Source: Bolinopsis microptera (taxonomy: Eukaryota > Ctenophora > Tentaculata > Lobata > Bolinopsidae). Taken from it: 64,000 nt of DNA. Location: NCBI RefSeq assembly GCF_026151205.1, contig NC_087083.1:2485036-2549035 (forward strand), given 5' to 3'. Made by a program: the position numbers and the translations under genes. Positions 11,442-25,000 of this stretch are shown in pieces; positions within the stretch are counted from its first letter, which is position 1; every line of letters begins with the position of its first letter. The notes under the pieces are model-generated. The model ran no database searches and was not told where the DNA came from. It saw nothing but the letters and a program-made list of their open reading frames with translations.

Positions 11442-11480
11442 AATAAATAAACAATTGCAATCCACGTTAGCCTAAATAAA
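11442..11480 (+). promoter_or_regulatory. Polyadenylation signals of the SRCR gene
   Basis: AATAAA occurs at 11442-11447, five bases after the stop codon of the tail exon, and again at 11475-11480. The second leaves room for a normal short 3' UTR. Confidence 0.6.
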
Positions 11481-11912
11481 GCCACCCCGTTATCGGATCT
11501 TTGTGAAGATTTGAATTTTTAAAGATTTACAATTTGCGATACATTTTTTTGTTGAATGTTTGCAAACTTCTCCTGAGCTAATGAGTACTCGTATTCATAG
11601 TCATACATTTTTTTTGGTGTTGATTTACTGCTTTTTTGATAAGTTTCTTCAAGATTTTATTCTTAAATTAGCTACTCGATTAGTTTTTTACTACTTTTTA
11701 TTACTCCAATTAATTAAATTATAATTACTTTATGAAGTGACGTGATATCTGGTTACGTCCGAACTGTTGATACGTTTATAAAGACTGTGCAATTATTAGT
11801 TTAATTTGCATTGGATCAGTTTTGAAATTTGTTTTGTTTTTAGTTTTTTTTGTTGGGTACAACAATGGATGGCGCGGGCGATATGTTATGATTATGTTAA
11901 TGATACAAATTA

Positions 11913-12721
11913 CCTTACTCGGGATTATTATGACCGGGATAAAGTGGCGGGTTTAGGGTAATTTCGCCATATTTTTCCCGAACCACATTTTCACCGGTCG
12001 TTAATAAACCCGCCGACTCAGCTTTTAGGGTTCCCAAGGGGTATGGGTGCTCATATTTTAATGGTTGTCTTATATTCACTAAAGAAGACTATTGGGACAC
12101 TTGTTGTAGGTTTTTCGACTTCATTTGGCTAAAATTGCAAAAAATTCACCTTTTTGCCCAATTCTTGTCATATATCCTTATTGTCAAAGTTGATTTAAAT
12201 AGGCCAGTTTTTAATTTCTTAGGTATTGACTATCTCTACATAATGAAATAGGACTCAAAGTAAAAGTAACAGTTAAATTAAAACTCGAATTAATTAAAAC
12301 GGTCAATAACATGAATCAGTTTCATCAGTCATTTATTCATAATTCTAAACAATGTGAACGATGCATTCTTTCGAAGATTTTCTACAAATTGAGTCATATA
12401 ATAATAATGGTTATTTGATACACGTAAACATGTAATGCTAATTCAAAACAACGATCAATTTGCTAGAGTCTACTTTCAACAATCATTGATAATTCGACTT
12501 GTTTCACAAGTTTTAGCAATGCGAAAATTTCTGAACCTGCTTATCTCTAATAAGGAAATTTACATCTGAGACAAAATTTTTGAATCTAAAATTGAAAGGT
12601 TGGACACCAGTAAAATGGCGACCGGGAAAATGTGGTGGGTTTTGAGCAATTTCGCCATATTTTTCCCGCACCATATTTTAACCGGTCGTTAATAAACCCG
12701 TCGTAATAATCCCGAGTAAGG
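11913..12721. mobile_element. Non-autonomous TIR DNA transposon with TA target duplication
   Basis: An 809-bp element bounded by inverted termini CCTTACTCGGGATTATTA (left) and its complement (right), each flanked by TA. Near each end lies a related block of about 80 bp in the same orientation, beginning GACCGGGA, passing through AATTTCGCCATATTTTTCCC and ending TTAATAAACCCG. No transposase frame is visible inside. TA duplication and CCTTA.CGG ends fit the Tc1/mariner/pogo group, and the ends resemble those of the element at 37518. Confidence 0.78.
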
Positions 12722-13021
12722 TAAAAAAACTAAAACACTCATCAACTTCTGAATTAAGTGGAGGGCGATTTTTCATAATCAAAAGTGTTAGATAAAATTT
12801 AAATCATGATTAAAAATTTAAACAATCAGCGATACCCCTCGACTTTTTAAAATTTACAGTTGAACACAAAAAGTGTTTATTCAAACTAGCATATATGTAT
12901 CAAAATCAATATGATAATCATTCTGATTCCATCATAAATGCAGTGGCATAATATGCAATGTTAAGCAATGATAAGATTTGGAATAACATGCACTACCAGA
13001 GAGTTTTAAAGGAAATTAAAA
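12722..13021. other. Intergenic, nothing recognised
   Basis: About 300 bp of AT-rich sequence between the transposon and the 3' end of the K+ channel gene. No frame, repeat or clear polyadenylation signal on the minus strand was seen. Confidence 0.5.
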
Positions 13022-16000
13022 TCATTTAAAAAGCGCGACTGGTGAAATAATGTTGGCTGCAAATTGAGCGCTATGTTTAGGAACCAAACGTGTCTGACAT
13101 TCATCTTCCGGTTCGGACGGTTTGCTCTGTTTAGGAATGTGAGCTTTCCCATTGACCACCCTAGTGGAGGCGGGACTGGAAGTGGAACTGCCGGCACAGG
13201 AGTAACCGGCAATGGCCATTTCCCGCAACTTTCGAGTCATTTCTTTGTTAGCATTCAGTTTCTTGACGGTGAAGGAGTCTTGGAACTTGGAGATAATGAT
13301 AGTCATGGGGAAGGCGAGCACTACGATTCCAAATAGGACTACGAAACTACCAGTTAACCGTCCCAGCGTGGACCTGAATTAGTAGCTTGTCACTGTCAAG
13401 TGTCAGTGGAAATTAATCTTAAATAAGTATATAATATGCAATATGCATACATTATTTTTAGATTTTTTCACATTTCCTCATTTTATTACTAGGTGGAAGT
13501 GATGTTTATATCGAGACTTTGGGCGGCCTCTGTAATTGTTTCACTGACCCACGCTTTTTAACATTTATATACTAAACAGTGGAAATAATACAGGGTGGGC
13601 CAAAAGTCAGTGAACATACGTTGGCCTTAATAGCTCAGCCACTAAGGCCAACGTATGTACACTGACTTTTGGCCCACCCTGTACTTGTATAAGTATGATC
13701 ATAGGAATGTAAGAATGTGATACTTGTTAATTCAGTAACTCTATCGAGCTGGCACAGAAGATATCATGATATCACTGACAGAAGAAATCACTGACCTGGG
13801 ATACAAGTCACCGTATCCGACAGTTGTTATGGTAACGATAGCCCACCAACAACCATGGAGGATAGATATAAAGTGCTCATTTCTGTCCTGAGGTTTAGAG
13901 TTGTGTTATTGAGTAGTGTTTAGTAAGGGAACTTTATCATCCGAGTAATAAAATCATCAAATTAAGTATAATATACGCCACAGAAACCTTCCACCCGTTA
14001 GCAATTTAATAAGAAAAATAAACTTTAAGGATTAAAGATTTAAACATTTTCAAAAATTCTACCTTATAACATTCAATCTAAGAATATAAAATAAACAATG
14101 CATACATCTGGTATTTGGTACTCTACAAAGTACATGATAGTTCCTACAAGAAGAATCACCACTCCCACTACCCCTATTAGCACGAAGAATTCTTGCTTAG
14201 CTGATGACACCACCTGAGGTATTATAATGTAAATTATTGGTTAACTGAATATTTGTGGGCTAAATGGTCATGTTCTTTAGCAATAACATAACATGGTTAA
14301 TATGGTTAACATGGTTAACACGTTTAACATGATTAACATGATTAATATGATTAACATGATTAATATGATTAACATGATTAATATGATTAACATGATTAAT
14401 ATGATTAATATGATTAACATGGTTAACATGATTAATATGATTAACATGGTTAACATGTTTAACATGGTTAACATGGTTAACATGATTAATATGATTAATA
14501 TGATTAACATGATTAATATGATTAATATGATTAACATGGTTAACATGATTAATATGATTAACATGGTTAACATGTTTAACATGGTTAACATGGTTAACAT
14601 GATTAATATGATTGACAAGGTTAACATGTTTAACATGTTTAACACGTTTAACATGGTTAATATGATTAACATGGTTAACATGGTTAACATGATTAATATG
14701 ATTAACATGGTTAACATGTTTAAGATGATTAATATGATTGACATGGTTAACATGTTTAACATGGTTAACATGGTTAACATGTTTAACATGTTTAACATGT
14801 TCAACATGGTTAACACGTTTAACATGGTTAACATGATTAATGTGATTAACATAGTTAACATGTTTAAAATGGTTAACACGTTTAACATGGTTAACACAGT
14901 TAACATGGCCTTACCCCCATGACTTCAGTGAACTGGCTACTGTTAACATGGTTAACATGGTTAACATGATTAACATGGTTAGCATGGTTAACACAGTTAA
15001 CATGGCCTTACCCCCATGACTTCAGTTAACTGGCTACTGTTAACATGATGGTTAACATGGTAAACATGGTCAGCATGGTTAGCATGGTTAACACAGTTAA
15101 CATGGCCTTACCCCCATGACTTCAGTTAACTGGCTACTGTTAACATGCTTAACATGGTTAACATGGTTAATATGGTTAACATGGTTAACACGTTTAACAT
15201 GATTAACATGATTAATATGATTAACATGATTAATATGATTAACATGATTAATATGATTAATATGATTAACATGGTTAACATGATTAATATGATTAACATG
15301 GTTAACATGTTTAACATGGTTAACATGGTTAACATGATTAATATGATTGACATGGTTAACATGTTTAACATGTTTAACACGTTTAACATGGTTAATATGG
15401 TTAACATGGTTAACACGTTTAACATGATTAACATGATTAATATGATTAACATGATTAATATGATTAACATGATTAATATGATTAATATGATTAACATGGT
15501 TAACATGATTAATATGATTAACATGGTTAACATGTTTAACATGGTTAACATGGTTAACATGATTAATATGATTGACATGGTTAACATGTTTAACATGTTT
15601 AACACGTTTAACATGGTTAATATGATTAACATGGTTAACATGGTTAACATGATTAATATGATTAACATGGTTAACATGTTTAAGATGATTAATATGATTG
15701 ACATGGTTAACATGTTTAACATGGTTAACACGTTTAACATGGTTAATATGATTAACATGGTTAACATGGTTAACATGATTAATATGATTAACATGGTTAA
15801 CATGTTTAAGATGATTAATATGATTGACATGGTTAACATGTTTAACATGGTTAACACGTTTAACATGGTTAATATGATTAATATGATTAACATGATTAAT
15901 ATGATTAACATGATTAATATGATTAACATGATTAATATGATTAATATGATTAACATGGTTAACATGATTAATATGATTAACATGGTTAACATGTTTAACA

Positions 16001-19000
16001 TGGTTAACATGGTTAACATGATTAATATGATTAATATGATTAACATGATTAATATGATTAATATGATTAACATGGTTAACATGATTAATATGATTAACAT
16101 GGTTAACATGTTTAACATGGTTAACATGGTTAACATGATTAATATGATTGACAAGGTTAACATGTTTAACATGTTTAACACGTTTAACATGGTTAATATG
16201 ATTAACATGGTTAACATGGTTAACATGATTAATATGATTAACATGGTTAACATGTTTAAGATGATTAATATGATTGACATGGTTAACATGTTTAACATGG
16301 TTAACATGGTTAACATGTTTAACATGTTTAACATGTTCAACATGGTTAACACGTTTAACATGGTTAACATGATTAATGTGATTAACATAGTTAACATGTT
16401 TAAAATGGTTAACACGTTTAACATGGTTAACACAGTTAACATGGCCTTACCCCCATGACTTCAGTGAACTGGCTACTGTTAACATGGTTAACATGGTTAA
16501 CATGATTAACATGGTTAGCATGGTTAACACAGTTAACATGGCCTTACCCCCATGACTTCAGTTAACTGGCTACTGTTAACATGATGGTTAACATGGTAAA
16601 CATGGTCAGCATGGTTAGCATGGTTAACACAGTTAACATGGCCTTACCCCCATGACTTCAGTTAACTGGCTACTGTTAACATGCTTAACATGGTTAACAT
16701 GGTTAATATGGTTAACATGGTTAACACGTTTAACATGATTAACATGATTAATATGATTAACATGATTAATATGATTAACATGATTAATATGATTAATATG
16801 ATTAACATGGTTAACATGATTAATATGATTAACATGGTTAACATGTTTAACATGGTTAACATGGTTAACATGATTAATATGATTGACATGGTTAACATGT
16901 TTAACATGTTTAACACGTTTAACATGGTTAATATGGTTAACATGGTTAACACGTTTAACATGATTAACATGATTAATATGATTAACATGATTAATATGAT
17001 TAACATGATTAATATGATTAATATGATTAACATGGTTAACATGATTAATATGATTAACATGGTTAACATGTTTAACATGGTTAACATGGTTAACATGATT
17101 AATATGATTGACATGGTTAACATGTTTAACATGTTTAACACGTTTAACATGGTTAATATGATTAACATGGTTAACATGGTTAACATGATTAATATGATTA
17201 ACATGGTTAACATGTTTAAGATGATTAATATGATTGACATGGTTAACATGTTTAACATGGTTAACACGTTTAACATGGTTAATATGATTAACATGGTTAA
17301 CATGGTTAACATGATTAATATGATTAACATGGTTAACATGTTTAAGATGATTAATATGATTGACATGGTTAACATGTTTAACATGGTTAACACGTTTAAC
17401 ATGGTTAATATGATTAATATGGTTAACATGGTTAACATGATTAATATGATTAACATGGTTAACATGTTTAAGATGATTAATATGATTAACATGGTTAACA
17501 TGATTAATATGATTAACATGGTTAACATGTTTAACATGGTTAACATGGTTAACATGATTAATATGATTGACATGGTTAACATGTTTAACATGTTTAACAC
17601 GTTTAACATGGTTAATATGATTAACATGGTTAACATGGTTAACATGATTAATATGATTAACATGGTTAACATGTTTAAGATGATTAATATGATTGACATG
17701 GTTAACATGTTTAACATGGTTAACATGTTTAACATGTTCAACATGGTTAACACGTTTAACATGGTTAACATGATTAATATGATTAACATAGTTAACATGT
17801 TTAAAATGGTTAACACGTTTAACATGGTTAACACAGTTAACATGGCCTTACCCCCATGACTTCAGTGAACTGGCTACTGTTAACATGGTTAACATGGTTA
17901 ACATGGTTAACATGGTTAACATGGTTAGCATGGTTAACACAGTTAACATGGCCTTACCCCCATGACTTCAGTGAACTGGCTACTGTTAACATGGTTAACA
18001 TGGTTAACATGATTAACATGGTTAGCATGGTTAACACAGTTAACATGGCCTTACCCCCATGACTTCAGTTAACTGGCCACTGTTAACATGATGGTTAACA
18101 TGGTTACCATGGTCAGCATGGTTAGCATGGTTAACACAGTTAACATGGCCTTACCCCCATGACTTCAGTTAACTGGCTACTGTTAACATGGTTAACATGG
18201 TTAGCATGGTTAACACAGTTAACATGGTTAGCATGGTTAGCATGGTTAGCATGGTTAACATGGTTAACACAGTTAACATGGCTTACGCCTTACCTCCATG
18301 ACTTCAGTTAACTGTCTACTGTGTCTGACCAGCTTTAACACCCTAACAACTCGCACAATCCTGCAAACCTTGGGAATTGTAACAAGTCAAATTAAACTGA
18401 TAACTTCACGGTTAGGTAGGAACCCAAAGGTTGACAGTGGCGTAACGAACAGCCCAAAAATAGTCAAAAGCATACAAAGTGATAAAATATCAAAACGAAG
18501 GAATAGTGCATAAGGTGTTGTTACGCCACTGTAACTGGTTCGCGGTAAAGAGAGATCTGAAAAAAACTCTTGATGGCAATTAAATAATAAGTCATTATCT
18601 ACTTGCCATCAAGATAACAGCAAAAACAAATTCAGTTAACAAATTTAGCAGGATTCTGTAAATTTGAACGCTTTAATATTGCTTTGTTAGATTTTCTGGT
18701 ATACACGGATAGCATAATGCATATAAAGCTGTGAAAACTGCAATACCAAACAAATATAAAAATGATTGTCAGATAGTCAGATGAATAAAAGTGAAGTGAG
18801 TTAAGCAGTCAGTTTGAGTTGATATCGTACACTCTGCAAGATACGTCACTATATAGGGGATCAGGTGTGATCATCTCCGTGTAGAAAGGTCATCACACAC
18901 TCCACAGGATGATGATTAATCACTCTACACTCGACTGTCACGTGACTTTTTCAACCCGTTTTCTAGATGGCCCTGAACGACTATTCTAACCGTCTAATCT

Positions 19001-22000
19001 AATCCCTGACAAAAGCATATGCTGAACTGTCGGGGGCCCTTTCAGAAAAATCTCTAAGATCGAGTGTAGAGTGATTTAGCACGCTTGCACTCCACACACA
19101 CTCCAAACCGTACTAATCTGTAAGATGAACTGTCAGTGAATGTAAAATGTAAGCTACCCTGACAACCTTGAGCGCGAAAAATTGTGGAGGAGGGGTCCCA
19201 TCCTCTACAAGGAAGACAACCAGCTCTACGTAAAAGGGGGTGACTGCCAGGATGTCCATTATGTTCATCGTGTCGAAGAAAAAGCGCTTTTGGTTCGCTG
19301 ACGATAGGAACCTGAGAAAATGTGTTTTAATAATGAATATTTTGGGCTCAACTCTGATTAAATCAGGGTTGCCTCGTTGCAACAAGTCTAAATTTGGCAG
19401 ATTTGATCCTTAGTTAGGGTCGTTATACACGATTAAGATATGTATCAGATATCCTAGACATGGCATCCTTGATCCTGTTAACCTTATATCGCGAGTTTCA
19501 GTAGCTATACTTACTTGATGATCAGATCAAGGGTGAAGAAAAGGTTAATTCCTACATCAAGCGAGTAGATTGCAATTTTGTAAGGTTCAGTGAAGGGATT
19601 TTTGAAATGTTTCTCGTAATCAGGAATAGTTTCCAGAACCAGCATTGAGATGGTTAGGATGATACAAGCCAGATCTAGCAATCCCCACACCATACTCATT
19701 TTGTTGTAGCTCGGGTCTGTTATCTGTAGGATACCATATATAACAGGTTACTGATGATTAAACAGGAATTACTGATGATTAAACAGGTTACTAATCACCA
19801 AACAGGTTACTAATCACCACACAGGTTACTAATCACTAAATAGGTTACTAATCACCAAACAGGTTACTGATGATTAAACAGGTTACTAATCACTAAACAG
19901 GTTACTAATCACTAAATAGGTTACTATACCAGCTTATGATTCGCCGATTCGGAAGCATATTCATTTTTTGCAGAATCGTTCGCAAAAGTTAACTATACGA
20001 AGGAGGATACTATCTTACTATATATAAAGCGAGACGATATATATGGATGTGTTTATCCGTACCATTTTACTGACACCACGGCATCAACTTTAACGCAACT
20101 TTCTGCAAAAACCGTAAAAGATATACAACTGATACTTTTTTGACTGGGTCAAATGCTTTAATGGCCTCCAAATCAGCATGAAAAAATAAAAAATCGGCCA
20201 AGGGATGGGATTTTTAGAGCCCAAAATTTGAACCCCCAAGTGGTGTCAAAAACGCGAATTAAATTGGTAATAATTATTTAGTCTCTTGAGTCTTGACACT
20301 ATTTTAGGGTTATACGGGTTCCTGCTAGTATAGAGTAAAGTAACGAAAAGTACCGTATTGTTAATGCTTTCTCTCATTGTAGGGGGGAGAATTGGGTTGT
20401 TGGCCGCCACCATTTCGTCGTAATCGTCAATCATTTTTTGAAGATTTATCCCAAAAAAGTCTAATTCCTCCTCAACTACCACGGGGTCGATACTTTCTGG
20501 GGCTCTGAAACAATTCAAGGATTAAAGCTGATCTTATTAGATATATTATAATATTTTCATATTATACATTTTTAGTAAACATTGGCTGGCAGTTCGGGCC
20601 AGTCCCCAACAAAAAAATAATAATCCTCAAGTGATGGATAAGTAATTACTATTTATAAATGTTCAATGGAAATTGCGTACTTTTAAAATGTGATATTTAC
20701 CTAAATGTGCCAGGGGATTGGTAGAAATAGAGAATAGCACTGAACAAGTCTTGGTTCCTGTCAAAGTAGTGGTATCCTGTCTTGGAATCGTAGTACTTAT
20801 CTCTCCGCTGTAATGCAGCTAAAGGTTTTTAAACAAAATACAAAAAGCTGATTTTGAAAAGGCAAGCAACACTGAAGATAATGCCGTTGATAATAAGGAC
20901 ACTGTACCTTAGGATCTCCTAGCAGAGTGTTAGGATATCTCGACAAGGAGTCCTCTGTAGTAATGAACTTCTCTCCTCCACAATCAATCCTGATGAGTTT
21001 AGCGTTTTGAGTCTCTACTCGAACTACCGCCAGTCTTTCACTCGGGTCCATCCCCGTTCTTCCCAGCAACACCTGAAATGTAGGGTGATGTACAATGTAT
21101 ACATTACCATGAAATGTATACAATGTTTAAATTTATAAATTGTATATATTGTATACAATGTATAAATTATATATATATTGTATACAATGTTTAAATTATG
21201 GGTCCGGGACTCTAGGGCGTAAGACTCTAGGGCGTGAGACTTTAGGGCGGCGCCCTAACCCTAACCATCACCCTAACCCTAACCCTAACCCTTATCCTAA
21301 CCCTAACCCTAACCCTAACCCAAACCCAAACCCTAACCCTAACCCTAACCCTAACCCTAAGACCCTAGAGTCTTACGCCCTAGAGTCTTACGCCCTAGAG
21401 TCCGGACCCCATAAATTATATACATTGTATAAAATGTATAACATTGGTACGGGATTCATTCAGTAGTTAATGTCGGTGAGGTATTATACGGGCCGTGAGA
21501 TACGATCAGAACTGAGAATGATGGGAGACCTTGGAATATTGCTATAACTATAACCGACTCTTGTTTCGTCCATTTTAATTTAATGTCCTGTGAGATTAAG
21601 AGCCGGTGGGAACATTATCTATCAAACTGTTCCTGGAGACAAAATGGAAAAGAATTTGCTTCGACTGATTTTCCAAAACGTAATCACAAATATACTGCAT
21701 GAACCATGCCTTTTTATTGGAGAAATTTATGTGACCCCTTGTGAATACCCTTTACCTGGCATATCATACTAATAGTATTACTATCCATTGAACCATCCAT
21801 GAATATGTTAATTTGTATCCCAATTAACGTTAAACAAAATTTAATTGATCGACTAAGATCACTTTAAATGACAACGTAATACTAGCATAGAAAAGAACGA
21901 GGCATGTCAACAGTGTCATAAAAATTATATAATAGTAGCATTTCATGTTGTGTGTGGTATATGATAATAATTGAGAATAGTGGGTCCGTTTTCAGCGTAA

Positions 22001-25000
22001 TTTGATCTGATTTCAGGATTTAATCTGATAAAGATCCCATAAAATTCGATTAAATTAGATATCAATGGAGTAAGTGACGGCCGGGACTCGGATTACTGTG
22101 ACTTGCATTAATTAATATTTTAATAGCTTGAAACGTCGTAAGTATGTGCTAATTGAAAAAAGTACATATCTGGTAATCGAAAAGTGTACATAATTTTGAT
22201 AAAAAGGAAGGGCAATGACGTTTTAAATAAATTTCAATTTTTATATTTTTGGCTTTTGGAAATAAAATAAAATTGAAATGTATATATTATATGTGTATAC
22301 TATATTGTTATATATATATATTGTATACATATTGTTTTATACATATCATGAAACGGAATATTTGCCCGCCAATTTGATTTGTTTCAATTGTTCGAATAAT
22401 ATATATAAATATAATATATACATATGTACTATATATATTATGATATACAGTGTACAGGGTGTACCGCATAAAATGTGACTTTTTTCTATTTCCATAATTT
22501 TTGACAAAATCAAAATTCACGGTTATTTTTAACTAAATTTGGTCGTAAATATGATAAAGTTTATAATAATCACTAAAAATATGACCAATAATTAGTCATT
22601 AATTAAGTATCTGCTCAAAACTTAATGTCACCTTTCTCAAAAATTACATATTGTAGTCTGCTATCGACATTATTTGTGGCTGAAGTCCAAAATTTTCAAA
22701 ATCGTATATTTATAAAAACTATATTGAAAGTATATAGGGCCCGATGTAATTGCTATGACCAGTTTACTGGTCAACCGGTATTTCGATGTCCCTAATTTTA
22801 TTAGTTTATTTACACTCGGTCACTTGTCAATGCATGTAAGGTCATTCGGCGATTTTTCTTTATCATAAAATGATGTATTTGTGTAACATTTTGAAAGTTT
22901 ATTGATTTATAAACACTATAAGTATATAAATATATATAAATAAATTGAGGTTTACATATAAATGATATAAAATTGAAAGTATATATAAATATATACCGCG
23001 GGCCCACTCTCATGAGTCCAATCCCAGCTGACATGATTGTTGAAGTCTGTACCAGAATTAACGTATGGCATCTTTCACTCTTACGACAAAGATAAATCCT
23101 ATTTCACGGCAGCTGCTTCTCTTGTTAAGTTGTTATAGCAGGCAGTTTCAATTTTCCAGACTTGACTTCCGATGTTTCACCTCTAACGAGGAATAAAGTT
23201 TCACAGTTCTCTTTTATGAAACAAACAAACCAATATGCTGGGTTTTGAAGAGCAACAAAGTCGGAAAGCCAAAATTTCAAAGACGAACTGTCCGGTCTGA
23301 GATAAATTACAAAGTAGCAGAATACATCACACTGATAATAAAGTTAATATACCCTCGCCCACATCTGCCTGGGACGTGAAGTGTATGTAATTTGCGGGCC
23401 AGTTAACTAATATAACTGGTTATCTCACTGGTAATTTAAACTAATTACACACTACAAATCTATTACTGAGGACGTTACAGAAGGAATTAATTTAATGTAG
23501 TTGGAGGAGTCCTCACTCTCCTCACGTCTGAGAATGGCGTTTCTCGTGTATCAAATATTTGAGATTATCTTTGTTATTCATATTGGTCTTCTAGTTTCAA
23601 GTATATTAGTATATTGTATTAATGTGATTTAATGTAATTTATTTAATGTCATAAGTTGCTCTGAGCTGTCCTGTTATTAATATTTGTGATATTCATTATT
23701 AGAAAATTGTTAAAATATTAGATTTATTTTTTTTTATGTATTTTAAAATGTTATAATTTGTCTACAATTTTTTTTAAAATTATATTTAAATTATACCGTT
23801 TGTCTCATTTTTCCAAGTTTTGGAGAATGGTACCAGGATCCCATATAAACGGTTCTATAATCTCTATAGACTCTATCTAAGAAGAACCACAATTAGGCTA
23901 TAAACGATTTGCGACTAATTTGCCATGTTAAACTTAACAATATTTTGTCCATTTTGATAGTCATTAGTCCTCTGTAAAGCTGCATTCACCTCTCATCAGA
24001 AAAATCATAATCCAAGATGAAAACTTCCAAACAATAGGGGGATGAAATAATGTCCGGATTAAACTATTTCATATCATTTTTAATAAAGTTTCTATTTCCT
24101 TCTGAAGGCACTTTATTTATAATACAAAATATAACGAAAGTTACCTGATAGATAAACTCTTCTGATAGCATTGACATTTGAGATGGGAATTGTTCACGAT
24201 CAAAATCAAGGCTGCAGGACACAAATGAGCCAATGGATTTAGAATAGTAGAATGAAAGAGCTACAGATTGAGAATGGGTTGATATGGTATAGAAGCTATT
24301 AGTATTTATCTTACTAATACTTCTGGCTACCGGAAAATAAATATCGGCAAATATGCAGCCCTTCTTATGTACTTAAGTTAAAATGTAGTAACCATGAATT
24401 CAATAGTCGGTACATAAATTCACGAATAGCCGTCTCCCTCTGCAAATATGAACATGTCTCATAGACAACTTATATATTGTGATTTGGGGGAGGTTTGGAT
24501 TTAGACAAATGGAAACTAGGCACTTACGAGAGAATGCAGGGTTGAAAATTTGGATGAAGTTTTAAGCGAAATCGATTCGATTGCTTTGTGCAAACTTCAT
24601 GTGCAGTCACGTTTATCACACAAAATTAATTGTCAATCTACGATTCGAGCATAAGTGGAAATCAGACGTTCTGATTACTAATTATTTTGTACAGCTTTGA
24701 ACGAGCACTGTGTATAAATACTTCACGTTCAACGCATGGACCTGGCATAAAAACAGAACTAGTACACATAGTCTACAGGTACACGTCATAGTGTACTACA
24801 CTATACAAAGTGTACTACACTATACATACTGTACTACACTATACATACTGTACTATACTATACATACTGTACTACACTATACATACTGTACTACACTATA
24901 CATACTGTACTAAACTATACATACTGTACTACACTATACATACTGTACTACACTATACATACTGTACTACACTATACATACTGTACTACACTATACATAC

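Noticed and set aside
14277-17859. Frames of 209-438 codons rich in Met/Asn/Val/Ile or Leu/Thr/Met
   Set aside because: Nine-base units give open frames automatically; this is intron satellite of the K+ channel gene.
21140-21466. A true chromosome end
   Set aside because: The telomeric run is about 110 bp, framed by an inverted repeat and by exons of one gene on both sides, so it is interstitial.
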